Assembly (NCBI GenBank): GCA_008711295.1
Contig: VUYV01000179.1
Location: 1 to 64,000 of the forward strand
Source: Anarhynchus alexandrinus
Taxonomy: Eukaryota > Chordata > Aves > Charadriiformes > Charadriidae
Reading direction: 5' to 3'
DNA: 64,000 nt
Shown: positions 1 through 13,200 of the stretch, piece by piece
Numbering within the stretch: position 1 is the first letter of the stretch
How the letters are laid out: each line of letters starts with the position of its first letter
Position numbers and translations under genes: made by a program
Notes under the pieces: model-generated
What the model saw: the letters and a program-made list of their open reading frames with translations, nothing else
The model's database searches: none
What the model was told of the DNA's origin: nothing

Positions 1-874
1 AAAAAAAATAACAAAAAGGACTTTCATGCAACAAAAAGATTTGTACTCTTTTAAAGTTTTGTGGTAGCATTTTATTTGTTTGTATTTTGGATTCTAAACA
101 CTACAGTGAAATAATGATTTTACTTTGGGGATAAGTCCAGAGGTAAAAAAATATTGATCTTTCTATCTGCAGAAAGTTCTTGGCAACACAAGGCAACATA
201 AGCCAATTAAAAAATATGTGCTGAAGACTAGAGTCTTAAGAGTCATGGCTCATATACAGAACACCCCTAACGCATTTGCTTTCTTTCATAACTAGTGTTT
301 CAGCTAAGTAAGGCTGCTTTTTTGAGTAGGGAAAGCAGCACATCTGCAGACAAATCTAAAATATTTTTATGACAGAATGGGCTTATAAACAGTACGCAGT
401 GGCTGGTAAAGAACAGCGCACACGTAGTACCCAGCAAAAGTGGAAATCTGCCTGAGACAATTCTCTAGAGCTGACTAATCCCTATTACTCTTAACACTAG
501 TTGACTTTTCGTGGCTGTAGAAACTAAACAATTCTGGGATGCAACAGGGCTTTGTTTCATAAGACAGTCTACCAGCTTGTTGCATGTGCACACCCTCCAT
601 CAGACTGCTAAGAGCTATAAAGAAACTCTATAGAGAAAGGAGACATAATCCTTAAGTGGTTCCTCTGAAGTATTTTGAGCTGATAACTGCAATTTTCCTT
701 CCTACTTTGTCTTCAGTCCATGTGTCTCGGTCAACCTCCAGTGTTGATCAATCATCCCTAACCAGTATAGTTCTCTCACTGACCTCTCACCCACACAGCA
801 GCTCCATGACTTCCACTCTCCCACCCTCTTAACCAGCATAACCCTGTCAGCTGTTTTCTTCAGTCATACAAACA
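1..874. other. Unique non-coding sequence, no gene seen
   Basis: No coding region, RNA gene or recognisable repeat was found here. Reading frames are short and broken on both strands. The stretch ends where the CR1 fragment begins. Confidence 0.6.
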
Positions 875-1317
875 AGGATGATTAGGGGATCGGAGCACCT
901 CTCTTATGAGGAAAGACTGAGGGACTTGGGTCTTTTTAGTCTAGAGAAAAGAAGATTGAGGGGGGATCTTATTAACGCTTACAAATACTTAAAAGGAGGA
1001 TGCCAGGGGGATGGGAACAGTCTTTTTTCAGTGGTGCCCAGTGATAAGACAAGAGGGAACAGGCAGAATCTTGAACATAGGAAGTTCCATCTTAACGTGA
1101 GGAGGAACTTCTTTACTTTGAGGGTGGCAAAGCACTGGAACAGGCTGCCCAGAGAGGTTGTGGAGTCTCCCACTCTGGAGACATTCAAAACCTGCCTGGA
1201 CGCTGTCCTGTGCAACTTGCTGTAGGTGACCCTGCTCTGGCAGGGGGGGTTGGACTGGATGATCTCTAGAAGTCTCTTCCAACCCTGACCATTCTGTGAT
1301 TCTGTGATTCTGCGATT
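875..1317 (+). mobile_element. CR1 LINE, 5'-truncated 3' end (TTCTGTGA-tail type)
   Basis: This is the last part of a chicken-repeat-1 type non-LTR retrotransposon. It holds the final 115 codons of ORF2, a short 3' UTR (1226-1317) with the usual GGTTGGACTGGATGATCTC block, and an end made of direct repeats of ATTCTGTG/ATTCTGCG instead of a poly(A) tail. CR1 copies are usually 5'-truncated because target-primed reverse transcription stops early, and this copy fits that. No clear target-site duplication is visible, which is also normal for CR1. Subfamily assignment would need a consensus library. Confidence 0.95.
878..1225 (+). pseudogene. CR1 ORF2 C-terminal remnant (reverse transcriptase tail)
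   Basis: An open stretch of 115 codons matches the C-terminal end of the CR1 ORF2 protein, downstream of the reverse transcriptase catalytic core. The recognisable blocks are [27 protein letters not shown] and [13 protein letters not shown], followed by the normal stop. The endonuclease domain and all catalytic reverse transcriptase motifs are missing, so the fragment cannot encode a working enzyme. The ATG at 878 is a chance codon inside the former gene, not a start. The frame is undamaged over this short length, which suggests a fairly young copy. Confidence 0.9.
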
Positions 1318-2854
1318 CAAAAGCTTACACCTGAGGCAACTCCTGTGCTTATATAGACAAACTATCATCTTCTGACATGTTACATATCTGCAAAAACAAT
1401 CGTCTAAGCTGGATGCCTTACACAATGCACTGGTCTCTAATGTTTGCTAGCACAGTCTCTTGTAGATGTGGCAAATTGTGTCATTCAGATAGGAGAATGT
1501 CAGGTGGAAAATCATAGAGTAAACTGTTTTAAAAATGCTTATTATATTAAATGCCAAGTTTACACTGTTTTTTTAACCAACCATTCATTGCTCAGAGCTA
1601 ATTACATCTTAGTTGTCATAAATTTTGAGGATTGAGGTCACTATGTCAGTTACTGTTCTCACACAAAAGGGTCAAGAACTGCTTGATCTGTTATGGATGA
1701 GCATGTGTACACTTGAATGCAAAGTTATAGTCAGTCAGATCTAAAAGATTCTGGTCTTCAGCTCTGCTGAAAATGTCATTTTAAGTAAGACAGTTTGTCA
1801 CCATTTTGGACCTCTCCATACAATCCATGAAAATGCAGCCTTCTGTATTCAGTTTGTATTTGTATTCAAAATAAAATACGCTCAGCCCCAGTGTAAGCTG
1901 GGGACAGCACCTATCACACTGGGGAAGGGATTTCTTTAGCATGACCTTGTGCAGGGTTCAAGATATAGTGCAGGGTCACAGCTGAAAACTGCCAGTAGAA
2001 AATGGTGGTCACCTCCTAGCTGGTACCTAAAGTTCTTGATTCTTTGTGGTTTTGCTGGGGTTGGAGAAGACCTAAAGAACCGTGTGGTAGGTATTGGGGA
2101 AGTTTCAAGTGGCATAGCTGGACAGTACATAAGGCTTCTTTTAAACAGCACATGAGGATGTGAGGAATGCTAATTCCTCCTTCATTCTCCTTTCTCGTCC
2201 TTCATCAGCACCAGGAAAACTGTACTGCGTGGTCATAACGCTGTGCCAAATTTGAGACTGAATTTTCTTTGCAGTGTACTATTACCTGGATTATTCAATC
2301 CATCATGAGAGCCAGCAGGCATTGTGCTATAGGTATCAGCTATAAAACTGCAGAATAACTGTGTATAGAACAGAAAAGCAGAATTCAGCCCAAGAAAAAA
2401 AAAAAAGGGAGATGGACCTAAGTTCACCAAAAGCATTTCCAAAAGAATGGAAGTAACTTGTCTGGAGAACACATCATTCCCTCATGTCAGGGTGGAGAGG
2501 AGATTCAGAATGAGTAAGAAGGCTCTGAATAGAAGAAACTGCAGACAGCGTGTACAAGGATGAGTAAAACTGCTGTAGCTCGTTTATGAGCTCTTGTTAG
2601 TCTCTTCCTTGCTGATCTCTCCAGAGGGCACCTATGCTATCCAGAGCATGACAATACAGCTGTAAGCAGACCTTGTAAATTTGTAGGTGATTGGTATTTG
2701 AGGTGTTTCTATAGATAGGTAACAGAATCTAAAGTTCTCCAAAAAAAGAGGAATTGTAGTTTTAACTCAGTCTAAGATAGTTATGATGCAAGTGGGGAAG
2801 TAGCTACAGTCCCTCCAAATGAAAGAGGTGATTGAAGACAAAGTTGGCTCCAAA

Positions 2855-2892
2855 TTAATAATAAGTAATAATAATAATAATAATAATAATAA
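2855..2892. repeat. (AAT)n microsatellite
   Basis: A trinucleotide run of about 12 AAT/TAA units with one AGT interruption near 2863. It is a probable length polymorphism. Confidence 0.9.
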
Positions 2893-3744
2893 AACCTCAG
2901 TTCTTCAGTAGTAATATTTACTGTTCAGTGTTAAAGATTGATTTAGGTAGAATGATAGAATGAAATGATAATTAAGAAAAAAACCAGTAAATGAAGTATG
3001 AACCTGTGATTCAGTCCCAAGTGGCATATTGTAACCAGTTTCCCCTTGTCAATAGTGGGATTCCTCTCCCCTAACATTAACTGTCCAAGAAATCAGGCAT
3101 TTTGCCTATGTTAACTGTCTAGGCTGCCCTTTGGACCTATGGACAGAGACAAGGTCTCTCCATATGACTTCTGTCAAATTGTAAAAGATTTCCTTTCCTG
3201 CTTTAGGAAAGAAAATGAGACTGTTCAGTCATGTCCATAAGATACTTCAAGATTTACAGGTAAAATCATGCCACAAGTTTGCAAATTGTAATTACCACAG
3301 TTATCATTAAGTGTTCTAAACCAGTAGAAAATTCAGCTACAAAGTGGGTGCATTTGTAAGTGTTAGAATATCAGTCTTTACATACATCAAGTGTTTTAAA
3401 TTGCAGGTGGAAAATTAATGAAAAAGCAGAAAAAAATGGGTATTTTTTTTAGATAGAAAACTTTTATTTCCGCATGTAATTCCATCAGACTATTTTCTGA
3501 TGTAAAAAGAGGGAGTAAAAAGACAAAGCAAAAAAATACACTGGTAGAAATAAAGCCTGTGAAAAACTTAATCAAACAGATCATGAAATAAGGAAAGACA
3601 CAGTATGCTTAATGGTTATTGAAAGTTCTGAGGAATTTATCATTCAAAACCAGCAACAAACAGTTCAAGAGAGAAATACGGTAGGAACATATATTATAGA
3701 GAAGAATCAAGAGAAACAAACAAAAAGTCATTTCTTGGAAACTT

Positions 3745-3789
3745 ATTTGCATATAATCATTATTTTAATGATTACTACCTAATGCAAAT
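3745..3789. promoter_or_regulatory. Candidate symmetric POU/homeodomain-type site cluster
   Basis: An octamer ATTTGCAT (3745-3752) and its reverse complement ATGCAAAT (3782-3789) flank a 9-3-9 palindrome, TAATCATTA / TTT / TAATGATTA (3754-3774). ATTTGCAT is the classic POU-factor octamer, and the palindrome carries four ATTA/TAAT homeodomain cores. Function is inferred from motif arrangement only. In AT-rich DNA some such matches occur by chance. Confidence 0.3.
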
Positions 3790-5828
3790 TATAAATTTGA
3801 GCTTGGAAACTGTTTTCTAACCCATAAATTGCTTTCAGTAGGTCTTCAAAGAGACACAGCCAGGAAGATACCTGAAGCTATTGGAAAAAACTATAGAGTT
3901 GAAAATCATAAGAAAAAGCACCCCAAGCTCAAATATTAAAATTGGGTTTTGTGTCAAAATTTGATGGTCAGATGAGGCCCATTATGACTACAGCTTGTTG
4001 GAAAATTGTATGGTTACGCATACATGCATATATTGTGCATTTTTGTACACATTAGAACATTAGGTAGTGAAGATTACACGAAGCAAAAGTATTTTAGTAG
4101 ACCACAGAACTTGTAATCAGGGTTTTTTAGAGATTATGAACAGAAATAAAAAACAATAAATTATTCATCCCAGAAAATTCTGTGTCTCAGCCACTCTGTA
4201 ATTGCTATTAAACTTCTAATGCAACGTTACTCAATGCTACCAGGAAAGACAGAGGAAGACATATGACAGTAAACACCAGAATTTTTTCCTATGGAGTTTT
4301 ATGCTCCTTTTATTGCCTACAAAGAAAGCCAAGAGCAATGAGATGATCGGGTTACAAGCCTGAAGTGAAATGGGATTAATCCATAGTACAGTTCTGAAAA
4401 CTTTTCTTGTTTTCTCCTAAATAAGCGAACAGACCTATGAAGATATTGGGAGAGACTCTTGAATTTTAAGGTCCTAATGGACTGCGGGGAACTCTCTGAT
4501 CTGGCATTCTGCAGAGACTCAACCAGGTTAATGGGATAAACTGACAGTAGCTAGTAAAATACATACAAGAGCGGAAAGGCCTTGTGGCAGCTATATTATG
4601 GACGAGTGAATACTGAATGCTTGACAACTATTTTTAAAACACACGCTTGCAATCTGTCAGCAGAGAAAATGAGGTTAACATAACAGTCTCTTCCCCATCT
4701 CTCTGTCCCCAGCAGACACTGGGTGAGATACCTATGAACACTTGACAAATACAAATTTCTATATACTCTGGTACTTGTTTGTTTCCATTATCTCAGGGAA
4801 CAGCAACTACAGTACCGAGTTAAGGCCTGACAGTTACCCTGGAGAAAGAATAACAATTAACTCTGCTTCCAGCCAGCATCTGAGACAGAAAGAAAATCAT
4901 TGTGAAGTTTCTGTTATTTTTCTCATTAGCCTGTGCGATATGCCAGTAGTTGGATTGTGCAAAGAAGGGTTTACAACCGTAGCTTACTGCTATACTTAAT
5001 CAGGGTAGCTGCACAGCTTGTACGTTACTTAAAGGTTTAAATAAAAAAAATAAATCCAAATTTCAGTGCATCTTCAACTGTACATGAAATGAAAACTAAT
5101 CTCTCTCCTTTGAGCGCATAGAATCATGTGTACTGTAGCCTTCCAAGCTAAATTAATGATAAATATGCTTAGGAAGGATTTTAGGATTTTCTCTTGCTCC
5201 TACTCTGTCACTACTATCTGTGACTGACTTGGAAGCGAAGGACAGAGGTATTATACACCGAATGAAGAGTGAGTGTCTGAGGCTTGAACAACCCAGACCA
5301 CACACACCTTACCTCTCTCTATACCATATTAGGTGATTTGTAAATTTTACTAATTGACAAAAGTGTGCCAGAAAATTCTCAAAACTTTCATTCCAAAAGT
5401 GGTATTTTTCTCTATTCCGTTTTCGTGTCTTTTTAGCTTTCTCAGAACATAAGAGATTTCATAAAATTTAGCCTGCAAAATATTCACAGTGAAAAAAGAC
5501 AAACCCTTTAATTTTAAAAAGTTTGAATAAAATATTCCCCTTTTCAATTTTTCCCCTCCACATTGCTTATAACAATAGTAAATGAATTGGATATTGACTT
5601 ATAGATTGTTTTGGATTTCCCCTTCCCCAAATATATATTTACAGAATAAAGTGTACAAAAAGCCTCACTAAGCTCCAGGCTATCATCATCATGTGCAAAT
5701 TACAAACTGTAAGACTTCTCTTTTAGTATCTGACCTTACACATGGGTCTTGCCTTTCTCCTCAACTGATTCTCTAAGTATCCCTTGATTGTTTTGATTGA
5801 ATCTGTCCAGTTCAATATCCTTATTGTA

Positions 5829-5877
5829 GAATATATACATATATATATAGACATATATATAAAGAGCATATATACAG
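5829..5877. repeat. (TA)n-rich imperfect microsatellite
   Basis: Alternating ATATATAC/ATATATAG sequence with interruptions. It may form unstable or cruciform-prone DNA, and no other role is visible. Confidence 0.8.
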
Positions 5878-7192
5878 CAGTCTTTCTGTACATACACGTG
5901 CTGCTATCACTAAAAGGTACAGTGCCATTTTAAAGAAAGTGAAGCTTTAATTTTTTGTTTCAGGTTTTTTTCAAATTTCAAAAACCTTTTCAAAGGTTTT
6001 TGATCCTTTCACATATTTCCCTGCTAAGACTTTAAAAAAAAATAGTTTATAGTTTTTTGTTTTTAGTGGAAACAAAAAAAAAGGGAAACAGAAGAGATAC
6101 TAGCATAAAAATACACAGGGGGTTGTAAATCACTTTTGAAGTCTAGCTTTGGTGATTCTTTCTTTTTCTTAGAGTTTTAGATCTGTTCGTTTACAATCAT
6201 ATCCCCTGAAGAAGGACACTATAGAATGAAGAAGTTGCTTCAATTAGTTTATTCGTGCATTAGAAATGCACTTCTGGGCCAGCAGGAGTAACTGAAATAC
6301 TGAAAGAGCAATTTCAAAGAGGAAGGATTCTTTTGTAACATAACCCATATGTCTGAATAATTTTATGAATTATGTGACACTTTATAACCAGATTACTAAA
6401 GGAAAATATTGAAATAGTGAAGAAAAGTATAATATTATTTATAGTTTAATCAAAATTATGTACATTTTGCCTTACCTTTGTATCTTACTGAAAATCTTAC
6501 TGAGTTTTAGTCTTTAAGTGTGATTAGTTTTATAATATCTTTCAAAAGTATATTGATAAATTTTCCTGTCTGGGTCAGATGCAGTTTCATTTAAAACAGT
6601 GAAAGACCTCTGAAGAGCTACAGCTAATAGTGATCAGACAATATTCCAAAAATTATGTTTGTGTTTGTTTACCTCTCTGTAACCTCATAAGTGATATATG
6701 AAATACAGGTTAAAGCTAAAAACCTGGTTTAATTCTTGATGCAATGCAACACTGGAACTTTAAGTTATATGAATAAGCAATCATAAAAAAAATACAAAAA
6801 AGTATACACAATGTATAAACAAAAACCCCAACACTAAACCTTTGCAGAAATGTATTTAATTGAAAAAAAGTATATTCCTTAACTATTTACACCAAAATTT
6901 ACTGAGTCTCTTAAAATAACTGTTTGTTAATTATTTATCAATATATTTTATATCTGTTCAAATCTGCTTAATTCTGGTTACAACGAAGAAATTCTAAAAC
7001 TCCCAATAACTCCATGGGACCAATTTTAGACAAGTTCTACCCCAAATAAAAGTAGGATAGAGTAGGATAGAGTAGATATTACTGTTGTGCAAAAAATAAT
7101 AGAAAAAATTCCAGATGTGAAGATGGAGTAACTATGTTTTCTGGAAGAAACAAATTCACTTTATTTTGCTCTATAGTGAGACATTGTTCACA

Positions 7193-7245
7193 GGAAAAAA
7201 AAAAATCAAACAACCAAACAAAAAATACAAACAAAAAAAACCCCA
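7193..7245. repeat. A-rich low-complexity tract
   Basis: A run of A interrupted by C (AAAAC and CAAAC units). No transposon body lies directly upstream, so it is not clearly the tail of a retroposon. Confidence 0.75.
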
Positions 7246-9984
7246 CAACTTCAACCTTTGCTTAAAGAGAAGGATACTTTGTAAGACAAGTAAAAATATA
7301 TCTGGGCTTGACTGAGGCATTTTTCCTCAAACATTTTTAGTAACTTAGGTTTTCAGTTAAACATTTCTTATGTAAAAACATTTATTTATTTTACCTGTAA
7401 AGATTAATATTTCAGTTAAAAAAAGACCCCCATTTAGATGCTCACATTTCAATTGAAAATTTGTTGCAATATTGACTTGTCTGACAAAATATTTTTCCAT
7501 CATTAAAAAAACCCAAACAAATATTCTGACCACATCTATCCATAAGTAACAATTAGTTATCCAAAACTGAACAACAAGCAAAGCCTGAAAGCATCCACTC
7601 ATTGACAGTTCTGACATCCGAAGGTCTCAAATGGTTTTAAACAACACTTTTCCAGACAAGCGGCTACTTCAGAGTTGTGCACTTTACTCCTCTTTCCTCC
7701 GATTTACTTTTGCCTGAATATGGTTTAATTTTTCAAGAGGAAGTTCTGATAGCTGTTAATAGCTGTTAAAAGTCACAAAATTCCCTCTAAGTCTGATAAA
7801 TAAAATACTTTGAAAACCATCTTAAATTGATAAACTTATTTAGCTGAACTTGTTTCAGTGAAGCAACAGGAAGTCAGAAACGCAGTGAATTCCCTGAGTC
7901 CATAAGATTGTTTTGAGGGGAAAAAAACCCAACAAAAACCACCCCAAAAATGTATTAGTTTTTGAAAGACACTTACATTGATGCAGAAGGGTTTTGTCTG
8001 TCAAGATAGATATCCGCTTGCCCTCCTGTTGCTGAACCTGTAGATCCCTTGTTGTGTTTGCTACATCCTGTGTGGCCTCTCAGATAACCTAGAGCATCTT
8101 AAATGGTAGTAGATCCACATCTTTAGGCAACTGAATCCTGTCATATCTAATTTAGGTGAGTTGAGTCATTCCCCAGACTAAGTTGATTGCATTGGCTGCA
8201 TTGCTTTTAACTAGAAGACAACCTTTGTATGCATGTAGACATCTAAATTTGGGTGTCTGAATCATTAGCAGAAACCAATTTCTGTGTCTCGTTTTTGTCT
8301 ATAAAAGGAACAAAATAAAAATAAATACATAAATTCTTGTAAGGTGAAGAAATAGTACTTTAATGTAGAACAATAAAAGGAATTGGTAAAGTTTGTAGTA
8401 CTTAAAGAAGATACTCTGAAGCATGTATCTTAAGAACTCCATATATCCTAGAGATCCTTTCACATAAATAACTTTCAGCTAATGTCCTACAGCTCATACC
8501 ATATTAAGTAGCTTCTTGAAGCCTTTCAGACTTCAGCAAGTCTGTGTGTGTTTTGGTCATTCTTTAAATATCGTATAAAGGGAGTAGATGTGCTTAGTGA
8601 CAGCCTGAACTGTTGTAGGGAATATCATCTCTGCTAATGTTTAGTTACCTGGAGTACATGACTTATTCAGAAAGACTACAGTCTAGTATGTACAAAGACA
8701 GTATTTCTTATTAAATCTTGCATAATTTAATTGCTTTCAGAGTTTGAATAATTTTGCACCTTTAAATACCACATTTACCTCAGTAGCCAGCTCGCAAATA
8801 TGAATAACATAATTTTGATTTCCTTTAGACTTCAGGGGTGAAAGTTCAGGAAAAGCCCTTACTGGTGGGGGTGGGTTATTATAACAGCAGAGAGAAAAGA
8901 GCATAATATGAGAGATGTATGTTTCAGATAAATCAGGAGGAGAAGAAGACTTGAAAAGATTGGAGCTTTTATCAATATTTTAAAACCTGTTTCATTCTGG
9001 TTAGGAAGATCCACTGACTCTCGTAGTATTGGAGCCACAAGTTCTGGATATCACTGGATGGTGCGGAAGTCAGTATATAGCCCTTGTGCTTCCATTTGTG
9101 TGATAAAAGACACAGAAGAAAACTTTGGTGTTGTATTACTAATAAGGATGCAATAGGGTCTAATTTAGATAAATGGGGTTTTCACTAAAAGTTAGATCTT
9201 ACTTTTGCGTGAGACACTTTTTTTACTACTGCTAAAACATTTATCAGCACACTCAACACTGAACTTTTCTGAAATTTTCAGAAGACGGGCACATATATAC
9301 CTGCTCTTTGAAGTAAGTTCTGTATCTGTTCACTCTTTTCTTTTGGAGACAAATCAGATGGCAGAGAGCTTTACCTAAGAATAAGACCCACCATTCATAG
9401 CAGCAAGTGATACCAACTCATCCTAGATCTTAAGAGTGACACACAGTCCAGTTGCCTTTCAACCATAAGAAGTTAACTACTTTAAGTCTCAGATGCTATT
9501 AGTTGTCTCTTCTGGCCCATGCAGGCTTTTTCAGAGGTGAATTGAATATTTAATGAGAAAGCTTGTAAACTTACAAAGCATGTGAAGTGGGTATTTGGAA
9601 GCACAGTCTTCATACGGAATCGCAACAACTAACTGTGGTAACATCCAGATTTATACTAACATAATTATATAAAAGAAGTGAAAAGGAGACTATTGTCGGT
9701 GAGGCAAGGAGAGATCAGCAGAAAAGACACTTATGCCTGTACAATAAACAGGCTTCTTGCTCCCTTGGTGTGTCCTCCCAAACACTCTCTAAGCCAAGCA
9801 ACTGGCAAGGAGCATTCACTACAGATGGATCAGCAGTAGCTGATATAATACTGTACAGCTGAATCCATCTGGCATGTAAGTGTTCGATATGGTGTTTGCT
9901 AGCTGCTTACCAGATTTTTTCCCCTCTCCACATAAAAGCAGAGAAAGGGGTTTTCATGTCCACTAGCCATAATCCATAAAATGT

Positions 9985-10260
9985 CTTTTGTAGCCGAGAG
10001 GGTGTTTGAGCAAACTGCCCCCATGCTGCTTCCGCTCCCCTCGCCCTCCTGCTTCTGAGTCACTTTCAGATGCTCTTGAACATTATCTCCACTGTAAATG
10101 GATGGCAGATTGTTTGGGCTGTGATTAAATTAGGCAGGCACAGGTGGCATCACCTATTGTAAGTTTGTCAATTTTTATGTCTACTGCTGCAGCTGCTCTT
10201 CTTTATCTTTTAATAACTCAGCAAAGAGGAGAGGGAAGGGATGCTGAGCCCACGAGGTGA
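9985..10260. promoter_or_regulatory. Candidate enhancer / conserved non-coding element
   Basis: The block is less AT-biased than its surroundings and holds dense transcription-factor-like motifs. There is an inverted AGGTG-GCAT-CACCT pair (10142-10155), which overlaps the E-box CAGGTG at 10141-10146. A second E-box, CAGCTG, lies at 10190-10195, and there is a TGATTAAATTAG homeodomain-like stretch around 10122-10133. Paired AGGTG/CACCT boxes are the known binding arrangement of ZEB-type zinc-finger/homeodomain repressors. No repeat or coding explanation was found. The call is inference from composition and motifs. Confidence 0.3.
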
Positions 10261-13200
10261 ATTACATGAAAAAAGTCCCATTGGTTTCAGAGGGTCAGGA
10301 TGTTACCCATTACGTTGCTCAGTGACAGCTATCTTTCTCCCCTGGTCTCCATGAGGAGCTTTTGGGATGAAAGGGCTTTAAATCATCAGCAGGGAAGAAC
10401 TGCTCTACAGTATTTGCTTTGCCCTTTAATTTAGATTTGGTTAATGACCTAGGAAAATTTACAGAGCTCTGTAACACAGTGCGCTGTTTTAGGGAAGACA
10501 GAGTCTCTTAGATACCATACTATCCAGTGGTTTGGCAGCAATAATCCTTAGATTTCGGCACTGTTTTAGTTAACACAGAAATGAATTAGCTCCGGTTCTT
10601 ACCCTAGTCTTTTCACAGCATCATATCAGTACAACCAATATTTTATTTCTGAAATTTTGGTCACATTAGTTCTTTTTTAAAAGGTCAGCATTCTATCTTC
10701 ATTTATTGTTAAAAAGTTACTGCTATTTATAAACATTATACCAGGTACTATAAGACTGTAAAAAGTGTATTAATATGTGTGTTTTGTAAAACTTGTCTTA
10801 ATAACATAGCAGGACTCTCACTACTCAGTAATGTTTTCATTCTTCACAGTTGTTAGCCACTGAGTTCTTCTTCTCTGGTCATGCTGAAATCATGCCATTT
10901 TCGTTCTAGATTACCTTAAGAAATCACATAGTTTTCAGTTCCATTTCTGCTTCCCCGTAACAATAACACAGTTGGCTCCCTTTTGACCCTCACATATATT
11001 CATTGTACATAAGAAGCAATGTACATGCTTTTTAAAATCCAGACCCAAGTTAGACACAATAATGTGAGCCAACAGTACTGCACAGCAATAAGATTCATAA
11101 ACTAACTTATTACTTATTAATTAATCACTATAAAATACTTGTAAACCTTCTAAGAAGCTTTCAGCATTGCAAATAAGAGATGCTGCAGAATTGAGGAAGG
11201 ACCTATGTGTCTCAGATCTCATCTGTTTCTTCCACTTAAACCAGCTGGCTTAATAAAAAATGTTAGCTATTTGACGGGGAATGGAGTTGTCACTTTTTTC
11301 TTAGTACTTTTGGAATAGGGCTTTACCCAAGCAGATACATTGAGGTAATATGGAAAGCACCAATTAAGATGAAATTTCAAATGTTTTACTGTAAATAAAA
11401 ATAAATACTAACGATAAGGAACTGGCCACAGAAATCCAGTGCATTGGCAATAAGACTCATAGCTACAATTGATCTAAGTAAAACTCACCAGCAGAGGAAA
11501 TACAGATATTAAGTCATTGGGAGGTACACTCAGTGTACTCAATGTACTCAGTGTTCAGTGCCAGATAGGAATTCTAGAAAATATAACGTAGAAAAGATTT
11601 AAAGGATTAACCCTGCCACAATCAGAGTGTGGGGTTGTATTCATAATGCAAAAGCTGCAAGGGAATTTTGATGAATTCAGCAGGCAAATGTGGGAGAAAA
11701 CTGTATTCAGGCAAATTTCATTCAGCTTGCTCATTCAGAACCTGGCTCTAAATGTGTTTTAGTTACAATAAAGAAATACTGTGGCGGTCTTCAAACTGAA
11801 TTTGAAGCACTTTTCCATCCTAAATATTTGATTAGAACATAGTGACTTCATATTTGCATATTCACATTGCATTGCTCTGTATCTTTGCAGGAAACCCAAG
11901 TGAAAATAGCTTGTTAGACATCAGGTTACTTTTCATCAGTCCAACCATTTAAAGACCATTAGTATTTAGAAACAGTTGGAGCAGTAGATGACTGGCCTGA
12001 ATTTTGGCTTATGTTAACACCCACATCCTGAGTGTAGAGCCACTGTCCGTAACATCTGTCCATATCAGCTGGTCTATACCTTCTTTCCCAGAAAGTTTGC
12101 CAGCGTAGGTCGTTAACCTGGCTTCACTATCCCTCTGATTTCAATAGAAATACACAGAGGTCAGTCCACCCAGTTCCTAGTTCATCTATAGCCCACAAAT
12201 GTAAGACTGCAGCTGCTACCAGGTGCGTTAATCATCACCATGGATGAGCCTTGCCAGAATCAAAACCTTAGAGACTCTTCCAGCCTGGAGTACAAAAATG
12301 CACACAAAATCCAGAGAACTGGGGCTTAAACATCTCTCTGTTATTGACATTTTATCTTATTGAATCCCAGTGAGACTACTAGAGAACAAGTGGGATTTGA
12401 TCTTTAATGCAGAAAAATACCTATTATTGAAGTAAAGACACAGACTTTAGCTTTCAAATGTATAAAAAGTTATTTTCATATTATTGTAATTTGTTTGGAT
12501 TTTTCTGGTGGCCAAATGCTGTTGCTGTCAAGAAAAAATAATTACTTCATTAATACCAAGTTGACAATTGATATTTTTCCCCCTGTACGGCTGTTTCCTC
12601 TCCATATTAGTCAAAAGTCACAGACAGGTACAAAAATTACTGGGGAGAGAACAATGACAAACACAAGGATACTGCAACAGAGTAAACAGTTTTTAATTGG
12701 GATGTCAGATTAAAAACTGAACAGCATTTTACTTGAGGTTTATAAAGGGATGNCTGAAATTAGATATAATCTCTGATTATATCACAGCATTGCTAGGCAG
12801 TCATTTACTTCTCACCTCTGCAAAATAAATACGGCATTTTGTCTCCAGCACAAGCCAAATCTGGAGTTTGCCGAACGTACAAGGAGTAAAGTAAATGCAG
12901 GAACTTGCATATAAAAACCACATCTAGCAGCAAAGTGAGTCAAGGGAGTGGGAGAAGGAAAGAAGTGATAGATATTAAAAAAAGAAAGCGGGAATGTTGA
13001 CTAGATATGGGACATACAACTAGAGAGCAGTGCAGACATGCATTCATGCTGGCAAAAGCTCAGTCCCATTAAAACAGCCCACTCAGTCTTTTGAGCAGCT
13101 CTACTAGCTTGTGTTCCTGTTGGCTCACTGCTTTGTACCACTGGATGTGGCATTTTGGATCCAGCCATAGACATTCAACAGATGGATTTACTCTGCTCTG

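Larger units (their letters stand above)
1318..9984. other. Long unique AT-rich non-coding stretch
   Basis: No exon, RNA gene or large transposon was recognised over this 8.7 kb. It contains small simple repeats and a symmetric octamer/homeodomain-type motif cluster at 3745-3789, listed separately. A perfect 11-base inverted repeat with a 2-base spacer lies at 5979-6002, and an 11-base direct repeat (GTAGGATAGA type) at 7051-7075. The open frames here, for example 4742-4999 and 7357-7617 on the minus strand, have no family resemblance and look like chance. Confidence 0.6.

Noticed and set aside
979..1425. 148-codon minus-strand open frame
   Set aside because: It is antisense to the CR1 fragment at 875-1317. 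The openness is a shadow of the LINE sequence.
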